DNA of 64,000 nucleotides from Dietzia psychralcaliphila (GTDB taxonomy: Bacteria; Actinomycetota; Actinomycetes; Mycobacteriales; Mycobacteriaceae), in assembly GCF_003096095.1 (NCBI RefSeq), contig NZ_CP015453.1:1674001-1738000 (forward strand). Reading direction: 5' to 3'. Below are positions 9,003-17,862 of this stretch, piece after piece (the stretch's first letter is position 1; the number at the start of each line of letters is the position of its first letter). The notes below the pieces were generated by a model. The model saw only the letters and a list, made by a program, of their open reading frames with translations. It made no database searches and was not told the origin of the DNA. A program made the position numbers and the translations under genes.

Positions 9003-10343
9003 GTGGTCAGACTCGAACCGCAGACCGTCGACCTCGATCGGTGGCCCGCGCTCGCGGAGCCGGACGGGACAGGCGGACAGGCCGCGGGTGAGGTCGCCCA
9101 GGCGCTGCGGAGGTCGACCCGGGAGCTCGGCCTGAGGATCGACTACCCGGACTCGACGGCGGCGGGGGAGTACGACGCTCCCGTACGCATGGTGTTGGGG
9201 AACCCCGAGCGCTTCTGGGCGCGCCTCGCCTCGGCCGGGGTCCTGGGCCTGGGCGAGTCGTACATGGCCGGCGAGTGGACGACCACCGACCTCGGGGCGG
9301 TCATCGGGACCCTCGGCCCCTGGATCGCCGGCAACGCCGATTGCGCCCACCCGGGCGAGCGTGCCTACGGGCGCGAAGGTCGCGGAACCCCCGGTGGTGG
9401 GCGCAGGCGCGGGGGGCCGGTGGCGGTGGAGCTCGAGGATTCCGTTCCCGGGGCGCTCACCTCGCTGTACACCGACGAGACGATGTCGACCTCGGGCGCG
9501 GTGTTCGCCTCCGGTGCACGCACCCGCACACGGATGGAAGACGGAACCGACGTGGTCCACCTGGAGGTCCCGGCGTCGCCGCCACGGCGCAACGATCTGG
9601 GTGATGCCCAGAGGCGTTCGGCCGACACACTTCTCTCCCTGGCGGGTGTCGGAGCAGGGTCTCGGGCCCTCGTCGCCACGCCGGGGTGGGGCGAACTGCC
9701 GATGCGGGCCGCCGAGCGCGGCGCTCACGTGCGGACCATGACCGCCTCGACCGAGCGTCTGTCGGCCCTCGGCTCGAGATTCGCCGCGGCGGGACTCGAT
9801 GACGAGATCACCCTCTTCCTGGGTGGTCCTGCGGATGCGCGGGGGACCGTCGACGCGGTGGTCGCGGTCGACCCCGGCGTCACGGCGGGATTCGCCGGTT
9901 ACGCGGAGGTGCTGGACGCAGCCGAGAGGCTCCTGGCGGATGGCGGCAGACTCGCGATAGCGGCGGTGGTCTCCGCGGAGCGCCCCAGGCCCGCGGTCGT
10001 CGAGCTCGCGGCGTGGGGCTCGCGCTACGTCTCCGAGGCGGGGCCCGTGGTGTCCTGGACGGAACTGGTGGCGGCCATCGAACGATCACCGCGCCTGCAA
10101 CTACTCGGGCGGATCGAGTCAACTTCGCACCACGCGGAGACGGTGCGGTTGTGGTCCGAGACGTTCGCGCACCGGGGGCGGGATGCGGCGGCCCTGGGAT
10201 TCGACGCCGTCTACCGCCGGATGTGGGCGTTCCACCTCGCGTCCCTCGAGGCCGGGTTGCACCGGGGCTGGCTCGAATCCGTACAGGTGGTCGCGACCGC
10301 GAAAAGCACCCTGACTCGTCGGGAATGGCCGCCGACATCCTAA
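9003..10343 (+). CDS. Cyclopropane-fatty-acid-synthase-like protein with divergent SAM domain
   Basis: This 446-residue protein resembles the CFA synthase/mycolic acid cyclopropane family. The N-terminal domain keeps GLGESYMAGEW, the hallmark that precedes the methyltransferase in bacterial Cfa proteins. The C-terminal half has methyltransferase topology (DTLLSLAGVGAGSRALVATP, then YAEVLDAAERLLADGGRLAI), but the usual acidic VLDIGCGWG motif reads RALVATPGWGELPM, and the canonical EH substrate motif is not apparent. It may therefore be a diverged lipid methyltransferase or a non-catalytic relative. GTG start with GAGGAGGG upstream. The neighbour 10 bp downstream is a DUF385 oxidoreductase, so the two are likely cotranscribed. 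Confidence 0.75.
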   Translation: MVRLEPQTVDLDRWPALAEPDGTGGQAAGEVAQALRRSTRELGLRIDYPDSTAAGEYDAPVRMVLGNPERFWARLASAGVLGLGESYMAGEWTTTDLGAVIGTLGPWIAGNADCAHPGERAYGREGRGTPGGGRRRGGPVAVELEDSVPGALTSLYTDETMSTSGAVFASGARTRTRMEDGTDVVHLEVPASPPRRNDLGDAQRRSADTLLSLAGVGAGSRALVATPGWGELPMRAAERGAHVRTMTASTERLSALGSRFAAAGLDDEITLFLGGPADARGTVDAVVAVDPGVTAGFAGYAEVLDAAERLLADGGRLAIAAVVSAERPRPAVVELAAWGSRYVSEAGPVVSWTELVAAIERSPRLQLLGRIESTSHHAETVRLWSETFAHRGRDAAALGFDAVYRRMWAFHLASLEAGLHRGWLESVQVVATAKSTLTRREWPPTS

Positions 10344-10352
10344 GGTTCGTTC

Positions 10353-10832
10353 ATGAGTAACTTTCTCACCCCGCTCGCGGTCTGGTTCGGGCGTCAGGAC
10401 GCCACGCGGGAGAACTCCCATCTCGTGGTGACGGTCGACAAGTGGATGACCAGGATCTCCGGTGGCAGGGTCCCGCTGCTCCGCGTGGCGGGACTACCCA
10501 CCCTCACGTTGCACGTCCCGGGGCGGAAAACCGGTGAGCTGCGCGACACGCCTCTACTGTGCGCGTCGTGGCGCAACGGCCTGGTGATCGTCGGCTCCAA
10601 CTGGGGAGGCGAGAAGATGCCCGCGTGGGTGCACAACCTCCGTGCGGCGGGGGCGGGCGAGGTCGACATGTCGGTCTACGGCGCCAGGCTCACCGTGGAC
10701 GTGCGCGAGGTGTCCGAGGACGAGCGGGCCTCGGCCTGGGATGCCGCCGTGAGGGTGTGGCCCAACTACGAGATCTACGCCACGCGCACGACCAGGAACC
10801 TGCCGATCTTCCACCTGACGCCCAGGCTCTGA
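10353..10832 (+). CDS. DUF385 / Ddn-like F420-dependent oxidoreductase
   Basis: This 159-residue split-beta-barrel protein is of the deazaflavin-dependent nitroreductase (DUF385) family. Diagnostic segments are LTLHVPGRKTGELRDTPLL and VGSNWGGEKMPAWVHNL, where members contact the F420 phosphate and ring. Such enzymes use reduced F420 to reduce quinones or unsaturated substrates, often at the membrane. It follows the Cfa-like gene by 10 bp, suggesting a shared transcript and a lipid or quinone substrate; this link is inference. Length is typical. Confidence 0.88.
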   Translation: MSNFLTPLAVWFGRQDATRENSHLVVTVDKWMTRISGGRVPLLRVAGLPTLTLHVPGRKTGELRDTPLLCASWRNGLVIVGSNWGGEKMPAWVHNLRAAGAGEVDMSVYGARLTVDVREVSEDERASAWDAAVRVWPNYEIYATRTTRNLPIFHLTPRL

Positions 10833-10838
10833 CCCGGG

Positions 10839-11318
10839 TCAGCGGCGGGCGACCATGTTGAGTGCAGTGGCGGTCAGCACCGGTTCGCCGTCCTGGTTGA
10901 TCAGCGTCACATCCGTGGTGAGCACCCCCCGGTCCGGTTTGCTCCTCGAGGGGCGGACACCGGTCGTCTCGCAGACAAGGGTGAGCCGGTCACCGGGGCG
11001 GAGGGGCCTGACCCAGCGGAGTTCGTCGATCCCGGGTGAGGCCAGGCTCGCGACACTGGTGAGGTAGTTGTCGGCGAACAGGCGCATCATGAGCGCGGCC
11101 GTCTGCCAGCCGCTCGCGATCAGGCCTCCGAACGGCCCCCCGGCCGCCGCCTCCGGATCGGTGTGGATGCTCTGCGGGTCGTACCGGCGGGCGAACTCCA
11201 CGATCTCGTCGGCGTCCACGGACTCCTCGCCGAACCGGTACCGGCCCCCCTCCGTGTAGTCGTCGAGGAATCTGTCGTCGATCGTGGTGTCGAAGGTGTC
11301 GTACTGATCTGCGGTCAT
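10839..11318 (-). CDS. MaoC-like hydratase
   Basis: This 159-residue single hot-dog protein is of the MaoC/(R)-specific enoyl-CoA hydratase group. The motif YDPQSIHTDPEAA holds the catalytic Asp/His pair (D-x4-H), followed by FGGLIASGWQTAALMMRL, the standard MaoC helix. It hydrates or dehydrates acyl-CoAs in fatty-acid metabolism; the substrate is unknown. The ATG at 11318 with CCAGGAG upstream is preferred over an upstream in-frame start that would add 19 unrelated residues. It converges on the DUF385 gene, with only six bases between the stops. Confidence 0.88.
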   Translation of the reverse strand: MTADQYDTFDTTIDDRFLDDYTEGGRYRFGEESVDADEIVEFARRYDPQSIHTDPEAAAGGPFGGLIASGWQTAALMMRLFADNYLTSVASLASPGIDELRWVRPLRPGDRLTLVCETTGVRPSRSKPDRGVLTTDVTLINQDGEPVLTATALNMVARR

Positions 11319-11461
11319 GGGGCACTCCTGGGCGGGTGGACGGGCTCGGTGGTTCCTGGTCAGAGTCAACCGCACGCGGGTGTCACCGGGTGCCGATTGA
11401 CGGCCGTCCCCCTCGTCCCGTGATAGTCAGTTAGTGACAGTTCACCCGAGCGGAGGCGTGC

Positions 11462-12244
11462 GTGGCGTATTTCGATCGACTCGATGACCGTCGGTTCCAC
11501 CCGACGTCGCACACCACCGGGGCGTGGGATCCGGCGGTACAGCACATCGGCCCCTCGTTCGGGCTGCTCGTGAACGAGGTGGAGCGTGACCTGCGATGTC
11601 GGCGGGACGGTCCCATGGCGATCTCGCGACTGACCTACGAGATCCTCGGCACCGTGCCCATGGACCCGGTGTCGGTGGACGTGCAGGTCGTCAGACCGGG
11701 GCGCACGATCGAACTCGTGGAGGCCACCTACGGTCTCCCGGGCCGGGTGGGTGTCCGTCTGCGTGCCTGGTTGCAGCAACCGCGGGACACCTCAGGAGTC
11801 GAGGGAGTCGGCTTCGACCCGATCCCGGGACCGTCCGAGATGGCGCGGTGGGACCCCACCTCGGTGTGGCAGGGCGGGTACCTGGCGTCCGCGGAGGTTC
11901 GACGGGAGTCGGTCGGACCGGGTCGGGCACGGTACTGGGTCCGAACCGACGTCCCGTTGGTCGCGCGGGAGACGGTGAGCACGCTAGCCAGGTCGGCGGC
12001 CCTGTTCGACATCGCCAACGGTTTGGCGGTCCGCGCGTCTCCCGAGGACGTGCAGTTCCCTAACATCGACCTCACCGCTCACCTCCTGCGCGAGCCGCGA
12101 GGGGACTGGCTCGGGTTCGACACCCGGGTGAGTTTCGGCCCGGGCGGGCTCGGGCTCACGGCGAGCGTCCTGCACGACGAGGCGGGCCCGATCGGAACCC
12201 TCGCACAGACCCTCACCGTCCGCCCCGCCACTGCCGGTTCGTAG
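11462..12244 (+). CDS. TesB-like double hot-dog thioesterase family protein
   Basis: This 260-residue protein fits the acyl-CoA thioesterase family with two tandem hot-dog domains common in Mycobacteriales. Indicators are GPSFGLLVNEVERDL, then PMAISRLTYEILGTVP followed by VDVQVVRPGRTIELVEATY, and a second domain with FPNIDLTAHLLREPRGDWLGFDT and GGLGLTASVLHDEAGPIGTLAQTL. It is cytoplasmic and probably cleaves acyl-CoAs. GTG start with AGCGGAGG upstream. It diverges from the MaoC gene, so two lipid enzymes share a promoter region. Confidence 0.85.
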   Translation: MAYFDRLDDRRFHPTSHTTGAWDPAVQHIGPSFGLLVNEVERDLRCRRDGPMAISRLTYEILGTVPMDPVSVDVQVVRPGRTIELVEATYGLPGRVGVRLRAWLQQPRDTSGVEGVGFDPIPGPSEMARWDPTSVWQGGYLASAEVRRESVGPGRARYWVRTDVPLVARETVSTLARSAALFDIANGLAVRASPEDVQFPNIDLTAHLLREPRGDWLGFDTRVSFGPGGLGLTASVLHDEAGPIGTLAQTLTVRPATAGS

Positions 12245-12309
12245 CCGTCACCGGCGCCCGGGCATGAGGTGCGATGAGCAGGTGTGGTTATGCGGGTCGG
12301 GGTAGGCCA

Positions 12310-12425
12310 TACTCGAAGGCGTTACGCACATCTACTCACGAAACGGAGTGTGTGAGAAGCCCTGATGGGTACTCCCTCTGGAAGGACCGGGTCGGTCGAC
12401 GACCCGGGGCCTAGTCTCCCTCGTT
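12310..12425 (+). ncRNA. Candidate structured leader upstream of CNNM genes
   Basis: Several nested stems can be drawn before the CNNM operon: CTCAC with GTGAG around 12335-12357; GGAGT (12345-12349) with ACTCC (12371-12375) enclosing CCC-TGAT-GGG; and an 8-bp CCGGGTCG/CGACCCGG stem with a five-base loop at 12388-12408. Together they look like a folded 5' untranslated RNA. I cannot match it to a known riboswitch. The downstream genes belong to a family linked to Mg2+/metal efflux, so a metal-responsive leader is plausible. Confidence 0.35.
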
Positions 12426-12489
12426 CTCTCGCTCAGATCTGCGGCGGTCGGTTGTCGAGACGACGCCCACCGAGGGTGGAGGTGACCCC

Positions 12490-13905
12490 GTGGTCATGAC
12501 CCTCCTGATGCTGTTGCTGGGGATCATCGCGATCCTGGCCATCATCGCCGTGAACGGCTACTTCGTGGCCCAGGAATTCGCCTACATGTCCGTGGACAGG
12601 AACAGGCTCAAGGCGCTGTCCGAGGCGGGAGATGTCGCCGCGCAGCGAGCGCTGAAGGTCACGCAACGAACGTCCTTCATGCTCTCGGGCGCCCAGTTGG
12701 GAATCACGGTCACCGGCCTGCTGGTCGGGTACGTTGCCGAACCCCTGGTCGGAGAATCGCTGGGGACCCTCCTGGGCGTGGTCGGTGTTCCCGCGGCGGT
12801 CAGCGTCACGGTGGGCACCGTCCTGGCGTTGGTGGTCGCCACCGTGGTGCAGATGATCTTCGGTGAGCTGTATCCCAAGAACCTGGCGATCGCCAGCCCG
12901 GAGCCCCTGGCCCGCGGTCTGGCTCGGTCGACCACCGTCTACCTGACAGTGTTCGGCTGGCTCATCGTGGTGTTCGACCGGGCGGCCAACCTCCTGCTCA
13001 AGATGGTCGGGGTCACACCGGTCTACGATCTGGACTCCACGGCCACGGCCGAGGACCTCGAACGAATCGTGGCGGACGCGCGGGACAGCGGAGATCTGCC
13101 GGAGAACCTGTCCGTTCTCATCGACCGGATCCTGGACTTCCCGGACCGGACGGTGGAGCACGCGATGGTCCCGCGGCCCCAGACCAGCGTGGTCGGTCCG
13201 GACGACACCGTCGGCGAGCTACGGGCGATGATGGCCTCGGGACACACGAGGTACCCGGTGGTCTCGGAGAATCTGGAGCCGCTGGGGGTCGTTCAGTTGG
13301 CGGATCTCCTCCGCGAGGGTGTGCAGGTCGACTCCCTGGTGTCGGAGATCATGCGCCCACCGGTGGTCTTCCCCTCGTTGATGTCCCTGCCTCACGCACT
13401 GTCGACCCTGACCCGGTCGAAGACCCAGCTCGCGGCGGTGGTCGACGAGTACGGGGGATTCGCGGGCGTGTTGACGTTGGAGGATCTGGCGGAGGAGTTG
13501 GTCGGCGAGTTGACCGACGAGCACGACACGGAACCCGAGTCCGTCATCGCGCTCGTGGACGAGGGGTGTTGGCGGATGGACGGCGACGTCCATGTCGACG
13601 AGGCCGAGAGGGCGCTCGGGCATGAGCTCCCACACGGCGACTTCGAGACCATGGCGGGGTTGACGATCTCCGCCCATGGCGAGCTCCCCGAGGTGGGACA
13701 GACCGTGCGCGTGGAACTGCCGATCGAGCCCCGGGAGCTGATAGCCGAGAAACCGGTTCAGTTCGCATTGGACATCGAGGTCCTCGACGTGACCCGGCTG
13801 GTGCCGGGTGAGTTGCTGGTCCGGTTGGTGGATATCGCGGAGGATCCCGCGGAGCGATCCGGCGACGACGAACCACGAGATGTGGGACAGGGGGGTGAAC
13901 TGTGA
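12490..13905 (+). CDS. CNNM/CorC-type hemolysin family membrane protein (first copy)
   Basis: This 471-residue protein has the domain order of CNNM/HlyC-CorC proteins: a DUF21 transmembrane domain (about residues 5-185, with the start helix NGYFVAQEFAYMSV and the SGAQLGITVTGLL motif), a pair of CBS domains (about 205-345; MVPRPQTSVVGPDD and EIMRPP) and a C-terminal CorC/HlyC FAD-like domain (WRMDGDVHVDEAERAL). Members transport or sense Mg2+ or other divalent cations. GTG start with GGTGGAGGTGACC upstream. It overlaps the next CNNM gene by GTGATG, so the two are coupled and may form a heterodimer. Confidence 0.9.
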   Translation: MVMTLLMLLLGIIAILAIIAVNGYFVAQEFAYMSVDRNRLKALSEAGDVAAQRALKVTQRTSFMLSGAQLGITVTGLLVGYVAEPLVGESLGTLLGVVGVPAAVSVTVGTVLALVVATVVQMIFGELYPKNLAIASPEPLARGLARSTTVYLTVFGWLIVVFDRAANLLLKMVGVTPVYDLDSTATAEDLERIVADARDSGDLPENLSVLIDRILDFPDRTVEHAMVPRPQTSVVGPDDTVGELRAMMASGHTRYPVVSENLEPLGVVQLADLLREGVQVDSLVSEIMRPPVVFPSLMSLPHALSTLTRSKTQLAAVVDEYGGFAGVLTLEDLAEELVGELTDEHDTEPESVIALVDEGCWRMDGDVHVDEAERALGHELPHGDFETMAGLTISAHGELPEVGQTVRVELPIEPRELIAEKPVQFALDIEVLDVTRLVPGELLVRLVDIAEDPAERSGDDEPRDVGQGGEL

Positions 13906-14924
13906 TGGACAATCCGTTGGTCGTCGCTGTGATCACCGTGGCACTGATCGTCCTGAGCGCCTTCTTCGTGGTGATCGAGTTCGCGCTTCTGGGAGCTCGC
14001 AAACACCGGCTGGAGAAGGACGCGGAGCGGAGCGCCTCGGCGCGGGCGGCCCTCCGGGGGATCAACGAGCTGACGGTCATGCTCGCGGGAGCCCAATTGG
14101 GAATCACGGCCTGTACCTTCGCCCTGGGTGCGGTCACCAAGCCGGCTGTCGACGCCTGGCTCGGGCCGGTCCTCACCTCCTGGGGTGCACCGGCGCAGGT
14201 GGCCGGCGGCGCCGCGTTCGCGCTGTCCCTGCTGTTCGTGACCTTCCTGCACCTGGTGGTGGGGGAGATGGCTCCGAAGTCGTGGGCCATCGCGCACCCG
14301 GAGTTCTCCGCCAAGTTCATCGGGCTTCCGTCCCGGGGCTTCATCTGGGTGTTCCGGCCGCTCCTCTGGTGGGTGAACGAGGTCGCCAACCGACTTGTCT
14401 CCGCCAGTGGTGTGACCCCGGTCGAGCGGGCCGCGGTGGGAGGACAGGATGCCGCCACGATCCGGCAACTCGTCGAGCACTCGGCGTCGGTCGGGGCCCT
14501 TGACGAGACGTTCAGTTCCCCGCTGACCGGGGCGCTCGGACTCGATCAGCTCACGGTGGGTTCCCTCGTGAACACCGACAAGGAACCCACTGCGGTGGCC
14601 GCCGATGCCACCGTGGCGCAGGTTCAGGAGGCCGCGGCCCGGACGGGGCACATGCGCATTCTCCTTCTCGACGGGACCTCCGCTCCGGAGGTGGTGCACG
14701 TGCGGGACACGCTCCTGGAGCAGGAGGACAGCCCGGCCCGGGATCTGGCCCGCCCCGTGATGCTGCTCGACACCCGTACGCCGGTCTACGAAGCGCTCGC
14801 GGTGTCGCGGGAGAGGAGCGAGCAGCTCGCCGCGGTGATGGAACACGACCGGTTCGTCGGGGTGATCACGATCTCTGACATCCTGCGCCATATCCTCCCC
14901 GAGGAGGCCGAACCGGTCGGCTGA
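13905..14924 (+). CDS. CNNM-type membrane protein (second copy, no CorC tail)
   Basis: This DUF21 plus CBS protein of about 339 residues is paralogous to the gene before it: FFVVIEFALLGARKHRLE and LAGAQLGITACTFALGAVT match the first copy, and a weak CBS pair follows. It lacks the C-terminal CorC/HlyC domain. Pairs of long and short CNNM proteins are common in actinobacteria and suggest a heteromeric cation transporter. The start is either GTG at 13902 or the ATG at 13905; the latter is used here because GGGGGTG is nine bases away. The stop is followed within 20 bases by the convergent stop of the SRPBCC-GNAT gene. Confidence 0.88.
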   Translation: MDNPLVVAVITVALIVLSAFFVVIEFALLGARKHRLEKDAERSASARAALRGINELTVMLAGAQLGITACTFALGAVTKPAVDAWLGPVLTSWGAPAQVAGGAAFALSLLFVTFLHLVVGEMAPKSWAIAHPEFSAKFIGLPSRGFIWVFRPLLWWVNEVANRLVSASGVTPVERAAVGGQDAATIRQLVEHSASVGALDETFSSPLTGALGLDQLTVGSLVNTDKEPTAVAADATVAQVQEAAARTGHMRILLLDGTSAPEVVHVRDTLLEQEDSPARDLARPVMLLDTRTPVYEALAVSRERSEQLAAVMEHDRFVGVITISDILRHILPEEAEPVG

Positions 14925-14941
14925 CCCCCTGATCCGCGCGA

Positions 14942-15847
14942 CTACAACCGACGCAGGTAGCACCGCATCCCGGAACCCGTATCCGGGTCGCGGTCGGAGA
15001 ACCCGTGACGTTCGTAGAACCGCCGGGCGTCGACGTCGTCCGAGTCCACGTTGATGAGTATCTCGTCGCAACCTCGCTTTCGGACCTCGGACACGGACCG
15101 GTGCAGCACCGCAGTTCCGATGCCGGCCGCTCGGAGGTCTGGACGAATGTAGAGGTCCTCCAGCTGGGCGAGCGGACCGTCCCAGTACGGGGTCGGCCGC
15201 AGGGTGAGGAACGCGAAGCCGACGTCGGCGCCGGGCGCGCGGCCGTCGGTGATCCCGGCGACGACGGCGAGGACGTCCTCACGCCGGAGTAGTCGTTCGA
15301 ATCGTCCCGCGGCCTCGGCAGCGCTCGGGGTGGGGCAGTCGAACTCGGTGTTGAAGTCGTGGAGGAGGCCCCCGAGTGACGTGGCGTCCGCCGGCGTCGC
15401 CACGCGTACGTCCGTCGGCACGGCGGGACGCGTCGATGACGGGGGGACCGAGGGGCGATCGCCCTCGAGGAGCCCCTTGAGCCGCTCCAAGTCGGCTGCC
15501 ACGGTGGCGGCGTCCTGCTCGAACTCGTCGTCGTCGTCCGTGAGTTGTCGGACGGTCATGACCACCTCCGCGCCGTGGGGATGGGGCAGGACGCGGAGCG
15601 GATTGTGGACGGTCGCGCCGCCGGGCAGGGTGACCTCGTGGTCCAGGATCCCGAAGTCGTTCCTGGGAACGAATCGCACGCTCACTCTTCCCATCGGGGA
15701 GTCGGCGATCAGCGTGTCACCGTCCACGGCGACCTCCGCGGTGGCCAGCCCCGATGCCCACCTGGCGAGGCTCGTGTGATCGGCGGCGAGGTCGTAGACG
15801 TCTGCCGGGGAGCGGTGGATCACCGTACTGACGTGTCGCGTGCGCAT
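14942..15847 (-). CDS. SRPBCC-GNAT fusion protein
   Basis: This 301-residue protein joins two folds. Residues 1-145 look like a START/SRPBCC (polyketide cyclase-like) domain: STVIHRSPADVYDLAADHTSLARWASG, typical of this family's first strand and helix. Residues 165-301 are a GNAT N-acetyltransferase with LEDLYIRPDLRAAGIGTAVL, whose R-x-x-G-I-G-T segment binds the acetyl-CoA pyrophosphate, and DVDARRFYERHGF near the end. A linker rich in Pro/Ser/Thr separates them. The ATG at 15847 gives a clean SRPBCC start; the longer upstream frame adds only low-complexity sequence. The substrate is unknown; fusion suggests the cyclase-like domain presents a hydrophobic ligand to the acetyltransferase. Confidence 0.8.
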   Translation of the reverse strand: MRTRHVSTVIHRSPADVYDLAADHTSLARWASGLATAEVAVDGDTLIADSPMGRVSVRFVPRNDFGILDHEVTLPGGATVHNPLRVLPHPHGAEVVMTVRQLTDDDDEFEQDAATVAADLERLKGLLEGDRPSVPPSSTRPAVPTDVRVATPADATSLGGLLHDFNTEFDCPTPSAAEAAGRFERLLRREDVLAVVAGITDGRAPGADVGFAFLTLRPTPYWDGPLAQLEDLYIRPDLRAAGIGTAVLHRSVSEVRKRGCDEILINVDSDDVDARRFYERHGFSDRDPDTGSGMRCYLRRL

Positions 15848-16003
15848 GTCGTCAGTGTCCGCCACCCCCCGGAATCGCGCTAGGGGACGAGTGGAGGGGA
15901 CGAGTGGAGGGGACTGGGTGGCGGTGGACGAATGGCGGTGAACGCCTGTCGGGGACAAGAGGTCCGAGGGATGAGTGCCAGAAGATCGGCGCCGGCTATC
16001 CGC

Positions 16004-16357
16004 TCAGGCTGACGGCGCTTCGGTGTGGCTGCCCTGTCCCTCGATGCTGGTGACGGTGGTGAGCAGGAAGACCGAGTCCTCCAGGGCCTTAACGGCGTGC
16101 CGGTGATGGGTGAGGGTGTGGAGCTCGCCGGCCGCGACGTCGACCGTCGTCTCACCGGTCACCTGTACCGCCCCGCGGAGAAGGTAGAGGCTCGCAGCCG
16201 GCGGCGAGTTGTGCTCTTCGAGTTCGGTGCCCGCCGTCAGCGCCAACAGGGACTGGCGGAGAGGGCCCTCGCGCACGATGATCTCGGCGTGTCGGCCGTG
16301 CGGGGCGTCCGCGGCTCGGGCGAGGATGCGATCAGCGGTGTCGGTCACGTTGGTCAT
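16004..16357 (-). CDS. Small cupin-domain protein
   Basis: The 117-residue protein is a single cupin barrel: LTAGTELEEHNSPPAASLYLLRGAVQVT is the first cupin motif region and GELHTLTHHRHAVKALEDSVFLLTTV the second. Metal-binding His residues are partly kept (EEH; LTHHRH). Small stand-alone cupins of this type bind a metal and often act as sensors or minor metabolic enzymes; no substrate can be given. It diverges from the ion-channel gene. The region between it and 15847 (about 150 bp) holds no gene. Confidence 0.78.
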   Translation of the reverse strand: MTNVTDTADRILARAADAPHGRHAEIIVREGPLRQSLLALTAGTELEEHNSPPAASLYLLRGAVQVTGETTVDVAAGELHTLTHHRHAVKALEDSVFLLTTVTSIEGQGSHTEAPSA

Positions 16358-16610
16358 GGGTCGAGATCACAGCCTTCCGAGCGGTTGGCCTCGACGCTAC
16401 GCGCTTTCGCCCTACTCCGATCCGTTCTGCCGTCCCCGACGAGCAACCGTCCCGAGGAGCAACCGTCCCGACGAGCAACCGGCCCGGGAATGATGGCGGC
16501 GGCCGTGGGGCCGACGGCCCTCCGTCCCGTGGCCTGCGAGACTGGCGCTGGACCACGGCGGACCGGAGGTGCTGCTTCCGATGCGTCGTCGAGTGTGAAG
16601 GGAAGAGCCT

Positions 16611-17489
16611 GTGAGTATCGCCTTGACGGTGGTCGGATTCGTGATCATCGCGATCGGGTTGGGGGACATGTTCCGTGCCTTGTTGCACCCGCGAGGAGAG
16701 GGGGACCTCAGCAACGCGGTGATATCGGCTCTGTGGGCGACTTCGCGGCGACTCGGTCACCGGCTCGGATCGGCAGTCGGGCCCGCGGGAATGGTGCTCA
16801 CCGTCCTGGTCTGGGTGCTCCTGCAGGGGCTGGGATGGGCGCTGATCTACCTACCGCACGTTCCCGGGGGGTTCACCTACGATCCGGGTATCGATCCCGG
16901 TCGCTACCCCGATGTCATCGAGGCCCTCTACGTCTCGTTCGTGACCCTGGCGACCCTGGGATTCGGGGACATGGTGGCCACCGAGCCCTTCATACGAGCA
17001 CTGGCTCCGCTGGAGGCGCTGGTGGGATTCGCCGTATTGACGGCGGCGCTGACCTGGTTCATGCAGATCTATCCGCCGCTCACCCGTCGCAGGGCGTTGG
17101 CGATGCGGCTCCACGGACTGGCGGCGGCCGGTGTCGCCGAGGCGGTTCCGACACTTCCCGCGGACATGCTCACCCGGGTGTTGGGGGAGCTCGCATCGGA
17201 GATCGACGTCGTGTGCGTGGACCTGAGTCAGCACTCGGAGACGTACTACTTTCAGGAGGAGAACCCGAGGCAGTCGTTGTCGCGCCAGATCCACTACGCA
17301 CTGGAGCTGAGGGATGCGGCGGCAGCCAAGGCGGAGGTGGAGACGGGTGTCGGAACGGCGATGCTCTCGGCATCCCTGGACAACGTCGCGGAATCACTGC
17401 GGGGATTCGTCCGCGTGGCGGACCATGCGGATCTCCAGCAGGTCTTCCGGGCCTACGCCGCGGACCACGCGCGGAGCGCTCGCGACTGA
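16611..17489 (+). CDS. Two-TM potassium channel family protein
   Basis: This 292-residue inner-membrane protein has hydrophobic helices at about residues 3-20 and 60-82, a pore loop, then a helix at about 130-152. The pore contains TLATLGFGDMVA, the K+ selectivity-filter signature with GFGD in place of GYGD, consistent with an ion-trans-2 domain. The cytoplasmic C-terminal half is helical and has no recognisable RCK domain. It would form a tetrameric K+-selective channel. GTG start with GGGAAGAG upstream. No clear operon partner. Confidence 0.85.
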   Translation: MSIALTVVGFVIIAIGLGDMFRALLHPRGEGDLSNAVISALWATSRRLGHRLGSAVGPAGMVLTVLVWVLLQGLGWALIYLPHVPGGFTYDPGIDPGRYPDVIEALYVSFVTLATLGFGDMVATEPFIRALAPLEALVGFAVLTAALTWFMQIYPPLTRRRALAMRLHGLAAAGVAEAVPTLPADMLTRVLGELASEIDVVCVDLSQHSETYYFQEENPRQSLSRQIHYALELRDAAAAKAEVETGVGTAMLSASLDNVAESLRGFVRVADHADLQQVFRAYAADHARSARD

Positions 17490-17599
17490 CCTACTGATCC
17501 GGTGACGTGGGCCGAGTGACACTGCAGGCGACCTCAATGCTGTGGCGGCCAGCGCGTGTGGAGTCGGTCGATGACGAAGTCGTGGGTGGGGTGAAGCCG

Positions 17600-17843
17600 C
17601 CCGCGTGTACTGCTCCTCGTCGGGAAGGATGTCCGGGAGCGCTGCGGCTATCGGGGCGACGACGACGAAGGCGACCATCTTGATGGTCAGGGCGGTCCCC
17701 GGGACCGCGGCCGCGCGAGTACCGGCGACCTCGAAGGCGAGTAGGCCCAACGCGACGGTCGCGAGTCCGTTGCCGGCAAGGGCGACGAGCTGCGCCCCGA
17801 ACTGGTGACGGTAGGCCCGAACTCGGAACAGCGAGGTGCTCAC
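17600..17843 (-). pseudogene. Remnant of an MFS transporter gene
   Basis: Reading from a GTG at 17843, the first 66 residues are a good MFS N-terminus (RVRAYRHQFGAQLVALAGNGL, then a TVALGLLAFEVAG helix and a second helix). The sequence then jumps to ILPDEEQYTRA, which in intact relatives lies much further on, so an internal part is deleted. Beyond it the frame is nonsense. Only about 80 recognisable codons of a gene normally near 400 codons survive. It cannot encode a transporter. Confidence 0.75.
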
Positions 17844-17862
17844 CGCGACCTCACTCCCAGCG

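Noticed and set aside
16025-17497. Plus-strand open frame of 490 codons
   Set aside because: It crosses the cupin gene and the K+ channel in other frames, has Gly/Arg-rich nonsense composition and no motif.
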